Source: Acidimicrobiia bacterium (lineage in GTDB: Bacteria > Actinomycetota > Acidimicrobiia > Acidimicrobiales > Ilumatobacteraceae). Taken from it: a stretch of 64,000 nt of DNA. The translations under genes were made by a program, and so were the position numbers. Location: contig RFSV01000001.1 of the NCBI GenBank assembly GCA_009923785.1, forward strand, positions 1-64,000, written 5' to 3'. Shown here piece after piece: positions 23,724-34,031 of this stretch (positions are counted from its first letter, which is position 1; each line of letters starts with the position of its first letter). The notes under the pieces are model-generated. The model was not told the DNA's origin. It worked only from the letters and a program-made list of their open reading frames with translations, and searched no databases.

Positions 23724-25572
23724 ATCTCTGGTGAATTGCTCGAGCGATTTGATCGGGTAGCCATGTCACGGCCAAAAGATCGTCGAGAGACGCAGCCTTG
23801 ATGGCCTTCACTCCACCCATGGCTTTGATCAGCTTCTTTTGACGGGCCTCACCCAACCCTGGAATCCCGGCCAAGGATCCGGTCGTCATACGCTTGCTTC
23901 GCAGTTCACGATGGAAGGTATTCGCGAAACGATGGGCTTCGTCGCGGATCCTCTGCAACATGAAAAGGCCCTCGCTGCCTCGTGCGAAAACGACTGGAGT
24001 ATCGCTCCCCGGGACGAAGACTTCTTCGAACTTCTTCGCCAATGCCGCGACGGGTATCTCAGCGTCGAGCCCGAGTTCGTTCACGACGTCGCGCGCAACG
24101 GCCAGCTGACCGCGACCTCCGTCGACGATCAGTAATTGAGGTGGGTAGGCGAAACGTCGTGGTCGAGCCTTTTCCTCGTCGAGCATCTCGTCGCGCTCAC
24201 GAACGTATGCCGACAGGCGCCGGGTCAAGACTTCCCGCATAGCCGCGTAGTCGTCGTTGCCATGAACCGTCTTGATCTTGAAGCGTCGGTATTCCCGCTT
24301 GGCCGGCAGGCCATCTTCCATGACGACCATCGAGCCCACGTAGTCGGTGCCGTGCAGATGCGCCATGTCGTAGCACTCGATACGAAGAGGGGCTTCGGGA
24401 AGCCCGAGCGCGTCTTGAATCTCGGTCAAAGCACGACTTCGACTGTTGTGGTCGGCCGCTCTTTTCATGCGATGGCGAGTGAACTCTTCCTTGGCATTCT
24501 GACGCGCCGTTTCCAGCAACGCCTTCTTGTCACCCCTTTTGGGAACTCGGACGCTCACTTTTGTTCCCCGACGACCTGACAGCCACTCCTCGACCACCTC
24601 GACGCGATCGGGTTCGACGTCGACCAGGATCGAGGGGGGTGTACCGAGAACTGGATCCTCTCCGTAGAGAAGTTCCACGATGCGATGTTGAAGCCCCGAC
24701 GAGGTCAGATCCTCCACCTTGTCGACGATCAACCCCTTGCGCCCGACGACTCGTCCCCTCCGCACATAGAAGACCTGAACCGCTGCTTCGAGGTCGTCAT
24801 CGACCACCGCAATGGCGTCGAAATCCTCGTCGCGCTCGGCGACCATTTGCTGCTTTTCGACCGCTCGCTCCACAGATTGAAGGCGATCCCTCAATCGGGC
24901 TGCCCTTTCGAACTCGAGATCTTGCGAGGCCTTCTCCATCTCGAGACGGAGTTCCTTCTGAACATTCTCAGTGTCACCGTCGAGGAACTTGCAGAGATCT
25001 CGAACCAAACGCGAATAGGCCTCGCTCTCGATAGCGCCGACACATGGACCGCTGCATTTCTCGATGTGATACAGCAGACACGGCCTCCCGAGTCGGCGAT
25101 GTTGCTCGAACTTGCCATCGCTACACGTGCGAATTGGGAAGGTACGCAGCAGAAGATCGAGCGTGTCGCGTATCGCATAGGCGTGGGCGAACGGTCCGAA
25201 GTAGCGGGCACCCCGACGTCTCGTCCCGCGCATCACGAACGCTCGGGGCCACTCTTCATCGATCGTCACAGTGAGAAACGGATAACTCTTGTCGTCTCGG
25301 AGACGAATGTTGAATCGAGGACGATGCTCCTTGATGAGCGTGTACTCGAGCATCAGTGCCTCGAGTTCGTTGCGAACCGTGATCCACTCGACCGAATCTG
25401 CCTCGGAGACCATCTGTGCAGTTCGGGGATGGAGACCCAGAGGGTCCTGGAAGTAGCTCGACAAGCGCGAGCGGAGATTGGCCGCTTTTCCGACGTAGAT
25501 CACCCGTCCCCGGGAGTCCTTGAACTGATACGAGCCCGGTGAGTCGGGTATCCCTTCCGGACGCTCTCGCAT
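23680..25572 (-). CDS. uvrC: Excinuclease ABC subunit C
   Basis: 630 aa from ATG 25572, two codons inside a longer reading and fixed by TAGGCT 6 nt upstream. The GIY-YIG nuclease domain is at the N-terminus (GSYQF ... VIYVGKAANLRSRLSSYF), then a UVR/UvrB-interacting stretch around residue 205, the RNase H-like nuclease domain (ECYDMAHLHGTDYVGSMVV, LLIVDGGRGQL) and a C-terminal helix-hairpin-helix pair (LAGIPGLGEARQKKLI). It makes the two incisions in nucleotide excision repair. Its 3' end overlaps the convergent LLM gene by 44 bp. Confidence 0.96.
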   Translation of the reverse strand: MRERPEGIPDSPGSYQFKDSRGRVIYVGKAANLRSRLSSYFQDPLGLHPRTAQMVSEADSVEWITVRNELEALMLEYTLIKEHRPRFNIRLRDDKSYPFLTVTIDEEWPRAFVMRGTRRRGARYFGPFAHAYAIRDTLDLLLRTFPIRTCSDGKFEQHRRLGRPCLLYHIEKCSGPCVGAIESEAYSRLVRDLCKFLDGDTENVQKELRLEMEKASQDLEFERAARLRDRLQSVERAVEKQQMVAERDEDFDAIAVVDDDLEAAVQVFYVRRGRVVGRKGLIVDKVEDLTSSGLQHRIVELLYGEDPVLGTPPSILVDVEPDRVEVVEEWLSGRRGTKVSVRVPKRGDKKALLETARQNAKEEFTRHRMKRAADHNSRSRALTEIQDALGLPEAPLRIECYDMAHLHGTDYVGSMVVMEDGLPAKREYRRFKIKTVHGNDDYAAMREVLTRRLSAYVRERDEMLDEEKARPRRFAYPPQLLIVDGGRGQLAVARDVVNELGLDAEIPVAALAKKFEEVFVPGSDTPVVFARGSEGLFMLQRIRDEAHRFANTFHRELRSKRMTTGSLAGIPGLGEARQKKLIKAMGGVKAIKAASLDDLLAVTWLPDQIARAIHQRFNGSADESAEEPRS

Positions 25573-25578
25573 GAACAA

Positions 25579-25584
25579 AGCCTA
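25579..25584 (-). promoter_or_regulatory. -10 element TAGGCT for uvrC
   Basis: Ends 6 nt before ATG 25572 in the 23-bp spacer after uvrA. Confidence 0.55.
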
Positions 25585-25595
25585 GAAGTGCGGGG

Positions 25596-28439
25596 TCATG
25601 TCGTGGTCGACAGCAGATCGGCCAGGAAGCGGCCGGTATGACTCCCCTTCGTTCGAGCCACCACTTCTGGCGCGCCTTCGGCCACTACCGTGCCACCGCC
25701 GTGTCCGCCTTCCGGACCGAGATCGACGATCCAATCGGCCGTCTTGATCACGTCGAGATTGTGCTCGATCACGAGAACGGTGTTTCCTTGATCGACCAAC
25801 CGCGACAGAACCGTCAGCAAGCGGCGGACATCTTCGAAATGCAGCCCCGTCGTCGGCTCGTCCAGGAGGTAGATGGTGTGCCCCGTGCTGCGCTTGGCGA
25901 GCTCGGTGGCCAACTTCACTCGTTGAGCCTCTCCTCCGGACAAAGTCGGGGCCGATTGCCCCAGCCGCACGTATCCGAGACCGACGTCGACAAGCGTCTG
26001 CATGTGCCGAGCGATGGCCGGTTGGTTGGCGAAGAAACCCAGAGCCTCTTCGATCGGCATGTCGAGGACATCGGAGATGTTCTTTCCTTTGAAAGCGATC
26101 TCGAGAGTGTCGCGGTTGTAGCGCGCTCCTTTGCACACTTCACAAGGGACGTAGACGTCAGGGAGAAAATGCATCTCGATACGAATGGTTCCGTCGCCCG
26201 AACAGGCATCACAGCGTCCGCCCTGCACGTTGAACGAAAAGCGACCAGGCTGATAACCGCGCACCTTGGCCTCGGCGGTCGATGCGAACAGCTTCCTGAT
26301 GCCGTCGAAGACACCGGTGTAAGTGGCCGGGTTGGATCGGGGCGTCCGTCCGATCGGCGACTGGTCCATGTCGATCACTTTGTCGAGAAACTGGACGCCA
26401 TTGATTCGCTTGTGTTTTCCGGGAGCTTCTTTCGACTTGTAGATCTTCTGCATGAGGACGGGGAGAAGGATGTCCCGGACCAAGGTGCTCTTTCCGCTCC
26501 CGGAGACTCCCGTGACCGCTACGAAGCAACCAAGCGGGATACGAACGTCAAGATTTTTCAGGTTGTGTTCACGCGCCTCGACGATCTCGAGCCATTGCTC
26601 ACCGGGCTGACGCCGAACCTCCGGCACCGGAATCTGCCTCTTCCCTGACAGGTACTGACCGGTCACGGACTCCTTGCACTTCAGAATTCCCTTGACCGGC
26701 CCGCTGTAGACGACCTCACCGCCGTGTTCACCGGCGCCCGGACCGATGTCGACGATCCAGTCGCTTTCGCGAATCGTTTCTTCATCATGTTCGACGACCA
26801 GAACCGTGTTACCGAGGTCTCGTAGTCGGAGCAGAGTGTCGATGAGGCGACGGTTGTCGCGCTGGTGGAGCCCGATCGACGGCTCGTCGAGCACGTACAA
26901 CGTGCCGACCAGACCCGATCCGATCTGGCTCGCCAGTCGAATGCGTTGGGCTTCACCGCCGGCCAACGTGCCAGCCGACCTGGACAGCGTCAGGTAATCG
27001 AGACCGACATCGAGTAGAAATCCGAGACGTGCGTCGATTTCCTTGACGACACGCTCGGCGATCATGCGATCTCGTTCCGACAACTCGAGCCCTCTGAGAA
27101 AGGCCGCCGACTCGGAAATGGGCAAATCGCAAACTTCCGAGATGTTTCGATCGTTCACCGTGACGGCGAGCGTGGACGGCTTCAATCGTGCTCCTCCACA
27201 GGCCGAGCACGGCACCTGTCGCATGTACCCCTCGTATTGCTCTCTTGACCAGTCACTCTCGGCCGACTCGTGCCGACGCTTGATCCAAGGAATGACGCCT
27301 TCGAAAGTGGTGTTGAATTGGCGAATTCGTCCGTAGCGATTCTTGAATCGCACGGTCATAGTCCCCGGAAGACCGTTGAGAACGATCTTTTTCGACTTCG
27401 CCGAGAGCTTCGCCCAGGGGCGATCGAGATCGATGTCGTGATCTTCGGCGACCGATTCGAGAATCCTCTGGAAGAAACCGGTGTGGGCGCTTCGCCACGG
27501 CGCGATGGCTCCTTCGCTGAGGGCGAGGTCGGGGTCGGGAATCACGAGTTCCGGGTCGACTTCGAAGGTTGTGCCCAAGCCGTCGCACGTCTCACAGGCT
27601 CCGTACGGAGAGTTGAAGGAGAAACTTCGGGGAGCCGGTTCTTCGTATGACGATCCACACTTCGGGCACGCGAGATGTTGGCTGAACGTCAGAAGTTCTG
27701 GCTCCTCATCAGACACGATCTCGACTTCGGCGACTCCATCGGCGAGGCGAAGGGCCGTCTCCAGACTGTCGGTGAGTCGTCGCTCGATCCCTTTCTTGTT
27801 GACCAGTCGATCGACCACGATTTCGATCGTGTGTTGCTCGTAACGGGCCAACTTGGTGGATCGATTGAGGAACTCGGTGATGTCGACGGTTTCTCCATCG
27901 ATACGAGCCCGTACGAAGCCCTGGCCGGCCACGTCGTTCAGAAGAGTCTCGTACTCGCCCTTGCGTCCGCGAACGACAGGAGCTAGCACCTGAAAACGGG
28001 TTCCCGCATCGAGAGCCAGAATTCGATCGACGATCTGTTGCGGTGTCTGTCGAGCCAAACGGCTCCCATCCTCAGGACAGTGCTGCACGCCGATGCGGGC
28101 GTACAGAAGGCGCAGATAGTCGTAGACCTCGGTGATCGTTCCGACTGTCGATCGAGGGTTTCGGCTGGCCGACTTCTGATCGATCGAAATCGCCGGGGAC
28201 AGCCCTTCGATCACGTCGACGTCCGGTTTGTCCATCTGACCGAGGAATTGACGCGCGTAGGCACTGAGAGATTCGACGTAGCGCCGTTGGCCTTCGGCAT
28301 AGATCGTGTCGAAAGCCAGGGACGACTTTCCACTGCCCGACAATCCGGTGAAGACCACGATTTTGTCGCGCGGGATGTCGACGCTCAGGTTCTTCAGATT
28401 GTGCTCGCGGGCTCCGCGAACGATCAGCTGGTCGGACAC
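25596..28439 (-). CDS. uvrA: Excinuclease ABC subunit A
   Basis: 947 aa, the usual size. Two ABC modules are present: Walker [10 protein letters not shown] and GVSGSGKST, two signature regions (LAGGEAQR and LSGGEAQR) and Walker [12 protein letters not shown] and [11 protein letters not shown]. The zinc fingers show as CPKCG/CETC and CDAC/CEVC. It scans DNA for lesions with UvrB. GTG 28439 has TAATGT 7 nt upstream, so it may be leaderless although it sits 35 bp behind uvrB. Confidence 0.97.
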   Translation of the reverse strand: MSDQLIVRGAREHNLKNLSVDIPRDKIVVFTGLSGSGKSSLAFDTIYAEGQRRYVESLSAYARQFLGQMDKPDVDVIEGLSPAISIDQKSASRNPRSTVGTITEVYDYLRLLYARIGVQHCPEDGSRLARQTPQQIVDRILALDAGTRFQVLAPVVRGRKGEYETLLNDVAGQGFVRARIDGETVDITEFLNRSTKLARYEQHTIEIVVDRLVNKKGIERRLTDSLETALRLADGVAEVEIVSDEEPELLTFSQHLACPKCGSSYEEPAPRSFSFNSPYGACETCDGLGTTFEVDPELVIPDPDLALSEGAIAPWRSAHTGFFQRILESVAEDHDIDLDRPWAKLSAKSKKIVLNGLPGTMTVRFKNRYGRIRQFNTTFEGVIPWIKRRHESAESDWSREQYEGYMRQVPCSACGGARLKPSTLAVTVNDRNISEVCDLPISESAAFLRGLELSERDRMIAERVVKEIDARLGFLLDVGLDYLTLSRSAGTLAGGEAQRIRLASQIGSGLVGTLYVLDEPSIGLHQRDNRRLIDTLLRLRDLGNTVLVVEHDEETIRESDWIVDIGPGAGEHGGEVVYSGPVKGILKCKESVTGQYLSGKRQIPVPEVRRQPGEQWLEIVEAREHNLKNLDVRIPLGCFVAVTGVSGSGKSTLVRDILLPVLMQKIYKSKEAPGKHKRINGVQFLDKVIDMDQSPIGRTPRSNPATYTGVFDGIRKLFASTAEAKVRGYQPGRFSFNVQGGRCDACSGDGTIRIEMHFLPDVYVPCEVCKGARYNRDTLEIAFKGKNISDVLDMPIEEALGFFANQPAIARHMQTLVDVGLGYVRLGQSAPTLSGGEAQRVKLATELAKRSTGHTIYLLDEPTTGLHFEDVRRLLTVLSRLVDQGNTVLVIEHNLDVIKTADWIVDLGPEGGHGGGTVVAEGAPEVVARTKGSHTGRFLADLLSTTT

Positions 28440-28446
28440 TTGGCCG

Positions 28447-28452
28447 ACATTA
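28447..28452 (-). promoter_or_regulatory. -10 element TAATGT for uvrA
   Basis: Seven nt before GTG 28439 on the minus strand, between uvrB and uvrA. Confidence 0.5.
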
Positions 28453-28474
28453 CCGACGCCGACCCGAGCAGCCC

Positions 28475-30505
28475 CTAACCCGCATCCTTCATTTCCCGTC
28501 GTAGCTCGTTGATTTCGTCACGTAGACGAGCTGCGTATTCGAAGCGGAGGTCGGCCGCGGCTTCGTGCATCTCCTCCTCCAAGGTCTGCACCAATCTGGC
28601 CATCTCTTGCTGAGGGAGTGTCCGCAATTCTCGTTGCACCCGATCTCTCTCCCGCTGGCGGCGCCGGTCCTTGCCCGGTACGGGCGCCGAATCGCCATCG
28701 GGACGAAGCATCGACAAGATGTCCCCGACCGCCTTGCGAATCGTCTGCGGATCGATCCCATGCTCGGCGTTGTAGGCCACTTGTAGGCCCCGCCGTCGAT
28801 TGGTCTCGCCGATGGCCCGCTCCATGGACGGAGTGACCTGATCGGCGTACATGATCACCTGGCCATCCACGTTTCTGGCCGCGCGACCGATCATCTGGAT
28901 GAGAGAGGTCTCGCTCCGCAGAAAACCTTCTTTGTCGGCATCGAGAATCGCCACCAGGCTGACTTCGGGCAGGTCGAGTCCTTCACGAAGAAGATTGATT
29001 CCGACCAGAACGTCGAATTCGCCGAGTCGAAGGGCCCGAAGAATCTCGATTCTCTGGATCGTGTCGACATTGCTGTGCAAGTAGCGGACCCGAAGACCAT
29101 GTTCCAGTAGGTAATCGGTCAGATCCTCGGCCATCTTTTTCGTGAGCGTCGTGACGAGAACACGGTCGCCTCGTGCGATTCGATCCTCGATCTGAGCGAT
29201 CAGATCATCGATTTGGCCCTTGGTCGGCTTCACGATCACTTCGGGATCGACCAGCCCCGTGGGTCGGACGATCTGCTCGACGATCTTTTCCGACGTCTCG
29301 AGTTCGTATGGTCCAGGTGTCGCCGACAAGAAGACGACCTGATTGAGACGTTCCATGACCTCGTCGAATTGAAGTGGACGATTGTCGCGAGCACTCGGAA
29401 GCCTGAATCCGTGCTCGACCAAGACGTCCTTTCGGCTTCGATCGCCGGCGAACTGGCCGTGCAGTTGCGGCACGGCCACGTGACTCTCGTCGATCACGAG
29501 CAGAAAGTCCTTCGGAAAATAGTCGAGAAGAGTGAAAGGAGGCTCTCCAGTCCGGCGTCCGTCGATGTGCATGGAGTAGTTCTCGATTCCGTTGCAGTAA
29601 CCCACTTCCTGCATCATCTCGAGATCGTGCTGGGTTCTCATCCGAAGACGTTGAGCCTCCAGAAGTTTGCCCTCCTTCTCGAATTGACTCAGACGCTCTT
29701 GCAATTCGGCTTCGATGCCGACCATGGCGCGGCGCATCCGTTCGTCTCCAGCGACGTAATGAGTAGCCGGAAAGACCAGAACCTCGCTCAGTTCGCGCAA
29801 CGTCTCCCCGGTCAACGGGTCGATCATCGTGAGCCGATCGACCGTGTCCCCGAACATCTCCACTCGGAGGACCGCTTCCTCGTATGCCGGGTGGATCTCG
29901 ATCGTGTCTCCTCGCACTCGGAAGTTTCCTCGACCGAGCGCCATGTCGTTCCGGTCGTATTGGAGATCGACCAGACGCCGAAGGATGCTCCGCATGTCGT
30001 AGTCGACTCCACAGTGCAGTTCGAGCAGTTGGCCCCGATATTCGTCGGGATCTCCCATTCCATAGATGCAGGACACGGACGCGACCACGATCGTGTCACG
30101 TCGGGTGAGCAGCGCTGCCGTCGCCGAGTGTCGGAGTCGATCGATCTCGTCGTTGATGGACGAGTCTTTCTCGATGTAAGTATCGCTCGACGCGATGTAT
30201 GCCTCAGGCTGGTAGTAGTCGTAGTAACTCACGAAGTACTCGACCCGGTTGTCCGGGAAGAACTCCTTCATCTCCTGAGCCAACTGGGCGGCCAAACTCT
30301 TGTTGGGAGCCAGGATCAACGTGGGACGCTGGACCCTTTCGATCGTCCAGGCAATCGTCGCGCTCTTACCCGATCCGGTGATTCCGAGAAGGGTCTGAAA
30401 TCGAAGGCCGTCCTGCACGCCCGTGGCCAAGGCTTCGATGGCAGCGGGCTGATCGCCAGCCGGTTCGAAATCGGAGACGACTCGAAGGGCGCGTTCCGAG
30501 GTCAT
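28475..30505 (-). CDS. uvrB: Excinuclease ABC subunit B
   Basis: 676 aa from ATG 30505 ([15 protein letters not shown]), which overlaps the coaE stop as ATGA; a longer reading would begin well inside coaE. Helicase motifs: [10 protein letters not shown], the beta-hairpin [19 protein letters not shown], then the C-terminal RecA domain and a UVR domain ([18 protein letters not shown]). It verifies lesions and loads UvrC. Confidence 0.97.
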   Translation of the reverse strand: MTSERALRVVSDFEPAGDQPAAIEALATGVQDGLRFQTLLGITGSGKSATIAWTIERVQRPTLILAPNKSLAAQLAQEMKEFFPDNRVEYFVSYYDYYQPEAYIASSDTYIEKDSSINDEIDRLRHSATAALLTRRDTIVVASVSCIYGMGDPDEYRGQLLELHCGVDYDMRSILRRLVDLQYDRNDMALGRGNFRVRGDTIEIHPAYEEAVLRVEMFGDTVDRLTMIDPLTGETLRELSEVLVFPATHYVAGDERMRRAMVGIEAELQERLSQFEKEGKLLEAQRLRMRTQHDLEMMQEVGYCNGIENYSMHIDGRRTGEPPFTLLDYFPKDFLLVIDESHVAVPQLHGQFAGDRSRKDVLVEHGFRLPSARDNRPLQFDEVMERLNQVVFLSATPGPYELETSEKIVEQIVRPTGLVDPEVIVKPTKGQIDDLIAQIEDRIARGDRVLVTTLTKKMAEDLTDYLLEHGLRVRYLHSNVDTIQRIEILRALRLGEFDVLVGINLLREGLDLPEVSLVAILDADKEGFLRSETSLIQMIGRAARNVDGQVIMYADQVTPSMERAIGETNRRRGLQVAYNAEHGIDPQTIRKAVGDILSMLRPDGDSAPVPGKDRRRQRERDRVQRELRTLPQQEMARLVQTLEEEMHEAAADLRFEYAARLRDEINELRREMKDAG

Positions 30506-31149
30506 GTTTTCGGTGGTCGCTGTGTCGGAAGGATCGGTTCGTAATCTGCCGGTAGCTGCGGAAGTTCGTTGAGCCATGTCCACAATCGGTCGATCTGCTC
30601 GGCGAGATCCGCGGGCGCACCACTGTTGTCGATCACGAAGTCGGCCCCAGCGAGGCGCTCGTCACGGGTCGCCTGCCGGGCGATCCGAGCACGCGCGTCG
30701 TCTTCGGTGAAGCCACGAAACGACACGAGTCGCTCGACTTGGGTCTCGACTGGCACGTCGACCACGATTCGACCTTGAAGACCCTCGCGAGGATTCTCGG
30801 TGAGGAGTGGGATGTCGAGAATCACGACGTTCTTGGTGGCGCGTTGCTCGAGAATGCGATCGTTCATCAGCCGACCCACAGCCGGGTGCACGATCGCATT
30901 CAGGCGCTTGAGGGCTTCTGGATCGCCGAACACGACATTCGCCACCGCCGCTCGATCGAGAGTTCCGTCGGCTGCGATGACGTGATCTCCGAACGCCTCG
31001 GCCAATTCGACCAATACCGGCGAGCCGGGAAGCTGCACTTCCCGCGTGATCGCATCGGCGTCGACGACGATGGCTCCGCGTTGACGCAGAAGGTCCGAGA
31101 CGGTGGATTTCCCGGAACCGATGCCACCTGTGAGTCCGACCAGGATCAT
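30502..31149 (-). CDS. coaE: Dephospho-CoA kinase
   Basis: 215 aa. The P-loop [12 protein letters not shown] opens the protein, followed by [10 protein letters not shown] and the lid region [20 protein letters not shown]. It catalyses the last step of CoA synthesis. ATG 31149 has TAACGT exactly 6 nt upstream, a leaderless start. It is coupled to uvrB by a 4-bp overlap; coaE beside uvrB and rpsA is also the mycobacterial arrangement. Confidence 0.95.
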   Translation of the reverse strand: MILVGLTGGIGSGKSTVSDLLRQRGAIVVDADAITREVQLPGSPVLVELAEAFGDHVIAADGTLDRAAVANVVFGDPEALKRLNAIVHPAVGRLMNDRILEQRATKNVVILDIPLLTENPREGLQGRIVVDVPVETQVERLVSFRGFTEDDARARIARQATRDERLAGADFVIDNSGAPADLAEQIDRLWTWLNELPQLPADYEPILPTQRPPKT

Positions 31150-31155
31150 GACGTC

Positions 31156-31221
31156 ACGTTAGGTGCTGACGACGACAGGCGCCGAGGGCGAACGGAACTC
31201 TCTTCGACTTCTCGGTACTCT
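31156..31221. promoter_or_regulatory. Divergent leaderless promoters of coaE and a NarL-type regulator
   Basis: TAACGT on the minus strand (31161-31156) precedes coaE ATG 31149 by 6 nt. TACTCT on the plus strand (31216-31221) precedes ATG 31228 by 6 nt. Confidence 0.6.
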
Positions 31222-31227
31222 CCCCAC

Positions 31228-31881
31228 ATGAGCGAGCCCACGTCACACCCAGCTCGCATCGTGATCGCCGACGACCACGGCCTCTTCCGCCAGCTGCTCG
31301 CTGGCCACCTTCGCGACATGGGCCATACCGTCGTCGGAGAAGCAGCCGACGGTGCGCATGCAGTTCGACTCACCCGACAGCACGAACCCGATCTGGTCCT
31401 GATGGACGTGGCCATGCCCCATGTCGACGGGATCACGGCCCTCAAGGACATCCTCTCCGTCGATCGACGTCGACGAGTCGTCATGCTCTCGATGCACGTC
31501 GACGCAGCCACGGTGAGGCATGCCCTGGCCGCGGGCGCGCGCGGCTACCTGAGCAAGGACTGCGACCTGCACGACCTCGACCCCACGATCCGATCGGCGC
31601 TGGACGGGGACGTCGTGATGACGCCCGACGTTCGCGACGTGCTCACCGCCTCGCCTGAGCCCACTTCAGGCGACTCGTTGCTCACCGAACGCGAGCAGGA
31701 GGTGCTCCACCTGGTCGCCGAAGGTGCCACCACGAGCGAGATTGCCGACCGACTCTTCATCAGTCAAAAGACGGTGAAGAACCATCTGGCGTCGGTGTAC
31801 GACAAACTCGACGTAGATGACAGAACTCAAGCCGTGGTCAGAGCCGCACGGCTCGGACTGGTGCGTATCGAACGGAAGTGA
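31228..31881 (+). CDS. NarL/FixJ-family response regulator
   Basis: 217 aa from ATG 31228, fixed by TACTCT 6 nt upstream. The receiver domain has ADDHGLF and the phosphorylated Asp60 in LVLMD, with K in YLSKD. The C-terminal LuxR helix-turn-helix reads LLTEREQEVLHLVAEG and TVKNHLASVYDKLDV. No histidine kinase is adjacent, so it is an orphan regulator of unknown target. Its stop directly abuts the rpsA stop (TGATCA). Confidence 0.92.
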   Translation: MSEPTSHPARIVIADDHGLFRQLLAGHLRDMGHTVVGEAADGAHAVRLTRQHEPDLVLMDVAMPHVDGITALKDILSVDRRRRVVMLSMHVDAATVRHALAAGARGYLSKDCDLHDLDPTIRSALDGDVVMTPDVRDVLTASPEPTSGDSLLTEREQEVLHLVAEGATTSEIADRLFISQKTVKNHLASVYDKLDVDDRTQAVVRAARLGLVRIERK

Positions 31882-33144
31882 TCAGGCTTCGGTGGTCTCG
31901 GCAGCCGGCGCGTCGGTGCCGTCTCCGTAGTACTCGGCCCACGTCGACTCACGGGACGCATCGTCGGCGCCGGTGGTCCAGTTGCCGTGTTCGTCGACTT
32001 CGAAGTGCGTCCGGTACTCCTCGGCAAGTTCGCCACCTTCGGCGGCCTGCTTGATACTCAGGCTGATACGACGACGCGGCACGTCGAGATCGATGATCTT
32101 CACCCAGAGCTCCTCGCCGGGAGTGACGACCTGCTCGGGAGCATCGACGTGCTGAGTGCTCATTTCCGAGATGTGCACCAGACCTTCGATGCCCTCACCG
32201 ACCTGCACGAATCCGCCGAAAGGAACCAACTTGGTGACTCGACCGTAGACGAGCTGACCGACTTCATGGGACGACGCGAAGACTTCCCACGGGTCCTTCT
32301 GCGTCTGCTTGCGCGACAGGCTGATGCGCTCGCGGTCGTAGTCGATGTCGAGGACTTTGACGGTGACCTGATCGCCGACCTTGACCTCGTCGTTGGGATG
32401 GTCGACGTGATTCCACGAAAGCTCCGACACGTGGATGAGTCCGTCCATGCCACCGAGATCGACGAAAGCACCGAAGGCGACGACACTCGACACGACACCG
32501 TCACGAACGTCGCCCACTTTCAGATTCGACAAGAAGCCGTCGCGGGCTTCCTTCTGAGTCTCCTCAAGGAAGGCTCGACGGGACAGGACCACATTGTTGC
32601 GATTCTTGTCGAGTTCGATGATCTTGGCCTGGAGAACCTTGCCCACGTAGGGCTGCAGATCCCGCACTCGGCGCAATTCGACGAGCGAGGCGGGAAGGAA
32701 CCCGCGCAGACCGATGTCGACGATGAGGCCGCCCTTGACAACTTCGATGACGAGGCCTTCGACCATCTCGTCGGCCTCCTTCTTCTTCTCGATGTCGCCC
32801 CAGGCACGCTCGTACTGAGCGCGCTTCTTCGACAAGATGAGGCGGCCTTCCTTGTCCTCCTTCTGGAGAACCAGCGCTTCGACACTCTCGCCGAGCTTCA
32901 CGATTTCGTTCGGATCGACGTCGTTGCGAATGCTCAGTTCACGCGACGGGATGACTCCTTCGCTCTTGTAGCCGATGTCGAGAAGAACTTCGTCACGGTC
33001 GATCTTCACGACCGTGCCATGCACGACCTGACCGTCCTCCACTTCGACGAGAGTCCCCTCGATCGCCTCCGAGAAGGGCTTGTCGAGATCGTTTTCGGTG
33101 ACTTTGCGCGGCTGGTAGTTGCCGTCGGCGTCGTAGTTGCCCAT
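31882..33144 (-). CDS. rpsA: Small ribosomal subunit protein S1
   Basis: 420 aa from ATG 33144 (MGNYDADGNY); a TTG at 33174 would add ten residues, and neither start has a clear ribosome site or -10, so the start is unsure. Four S1 RNA-binding domains follow: GTVVKIDRDEVLLDIGYKSEG, GLVIEVVKGGLIVDIGL, GVVSSVVAFGAFVDLGGMDG and GRVTKLVPFGGFVQVGEG. This four-domain form is typical of Actinobacteria. It helps mRNA binding by the 30S subunit, although its role on leaderless mRNAs should be small. Confidence 0.95.
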   Translation of the reverse strand: MGNYDADGNYQPRKVTENDLDKPFSEAIEGTLVEVEDGQVVHGTVVKIDRDEVLLDIGYKSEGVIPSRELSIRNDVDPNEIVKLGESVEALVLQKEDKEGRLILSKKRAQYERAWGDIEKKKEADEMVEGLVIEVVKGGLIVDIGLRGFLPASLVELRRVRDLQPYVGKVLQAKIIELDKNRNNVVLSRRAFLEETQKEARDGFLSNLKVGDVRDGVVSSVVAFGAFVDLGGMDGLIHVSELSWNHVDHPNDEVKVGDQVTVKVLDIDYDRERISLSRKQTQKDPWEVFASSHEVGQLVYGRVTKLVPFGGFVQVGEGIEGLVHISEMSTQHVDAPEQVVTPGEELWVKIIDLDVPRRRISLSIKQAAEGGELAEEYRTHFEVDEHGNWTTGADDASRESTWAEYYGDGTDAPAAETTEA

Positions 33145-33220
33145 GGGGCTGGTGGAGGTCAAGAGGTCGGACAAGAGAATGCACTTTCGAATGGACGTAG
33201 AACGTTGGACGGATGGACAT

Positions 33221-33234
33221 GCCCTGGACAGGGC
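33221..33234. repeat. Short palindrome GCCCTGGACAGGGC upstream of rpsA
   Basis: Six-bp arms around GA, about 77 bp upstream of the rpsA ATG in the 122-bp spacer. It may be a promoter operator or a leader hairpin for autoregulation by S1; there is no further support. Confidence 0.3.
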
Positions 33235-33266
33235 CTGGTCAGGTTACCCCTGGACGAAGCCTCTGC

Positions 33267-34031
33267 CTACGACGGATCCACGGGTCCGAGACGGGTCGCC
33301 ACCACCAAGAACTCGCTGGACTCGGTCGTCGGCCGATGCCGTCGGTACGAACCGGGGTCGACCGACCAGACCTCGTCGACTCTCCATCCCGTCCTCTCGG
33401 CGAGGAGTCGAAGTTCGCGGGGCGTGAAGCATCCCGTCCAGAGATCGACGCTCTTGTCCTCGCCGGCCTCGGATTTCACCACCGTACGCTCGTGTGACAC
33501 GCCCAATTCGGCATCGAAGGATGCCTCGTCGTGGTAGCGGACCGAAAAGTAGGCGTTGAACGCCGACAAGGCGAGTCGACCCCCCGGGCGGACTCTGCTG
33601 GCGATGCCGGCCAGGATTCGCCGATCGTCGGACGACTCGCGCATGAGACCGAAAGCACCTTGGCACAAGCAGATCGCGGCATCGAAGTCATCGGGAACCG
33701 TCGCCGACTCACCGAGCATTCGGGCGTCGTGACGTTCGAACACGGCCCTGTCGAGACCCTCGCCGGCTGCCGACGTTCGGGCCAGTGCAACGAAGGTCTC
33801 GCTGATGTCGATTCCGTGGACCCCGATTCCACGTCGCGCCAACTCCAGAGAGTGTCGGCCCGGACCGCACCCGACATCGAGCACTGTCGAGCCCTCACCG
33901 AGCTCGAGCACCTCGGTGAGGAAATCGACTTCCTGACGGGTTCCTTTGGTGAACGAGTAGCGAAGATACGCCGAACCGAGATGTTCGGCGATGGGTTCGA
34001 ACCAGTGATCGTGCTCCGGCGTTCGGCTCAC
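33267..34031 (-). CDS. SAM-dependent methyltransferase
   Basis: 254 aa from GTG 34031, which overlaps the polA stop as GTGA. Motif I is VLDVGCGPGRHSLELARRG, acidic loop HGIDISETFV, and motif II FDAAICLCQGAFGL; a long C-terminal region follows (WTGCFTPRELRLLAERTGW). The substrate is unknown. The tight overlap puts it in the pdtaR-polA operon. Confidence 0.85.
   Translation of the reverse strand: MSRTPEHDHWFEPIAEHLGSAYLRYSFTKGTRQEVDFLTEVLELGEGSTVLDVGCGPGRHSLELARRGIGVHGIDISETFVALARTSAAGEGLDRAVFERHDARMLGESATVPDDFDAAICLCQGAFGLMRESSDDRRILAGIASRVRPGGRLALSAFNAYFSVRYHDEASFDAELGVSHERTVVKSEAGEDKSVDLWTGCFTPRELRLLAERTGWRVDEVWSVDPGSYRRHRPTTESSEFLVVATRLGPVDPS

Noticed and set aside
29213-30544. 443-codon plus-strand open frame
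   Set aside because: Antisense to uvrB.
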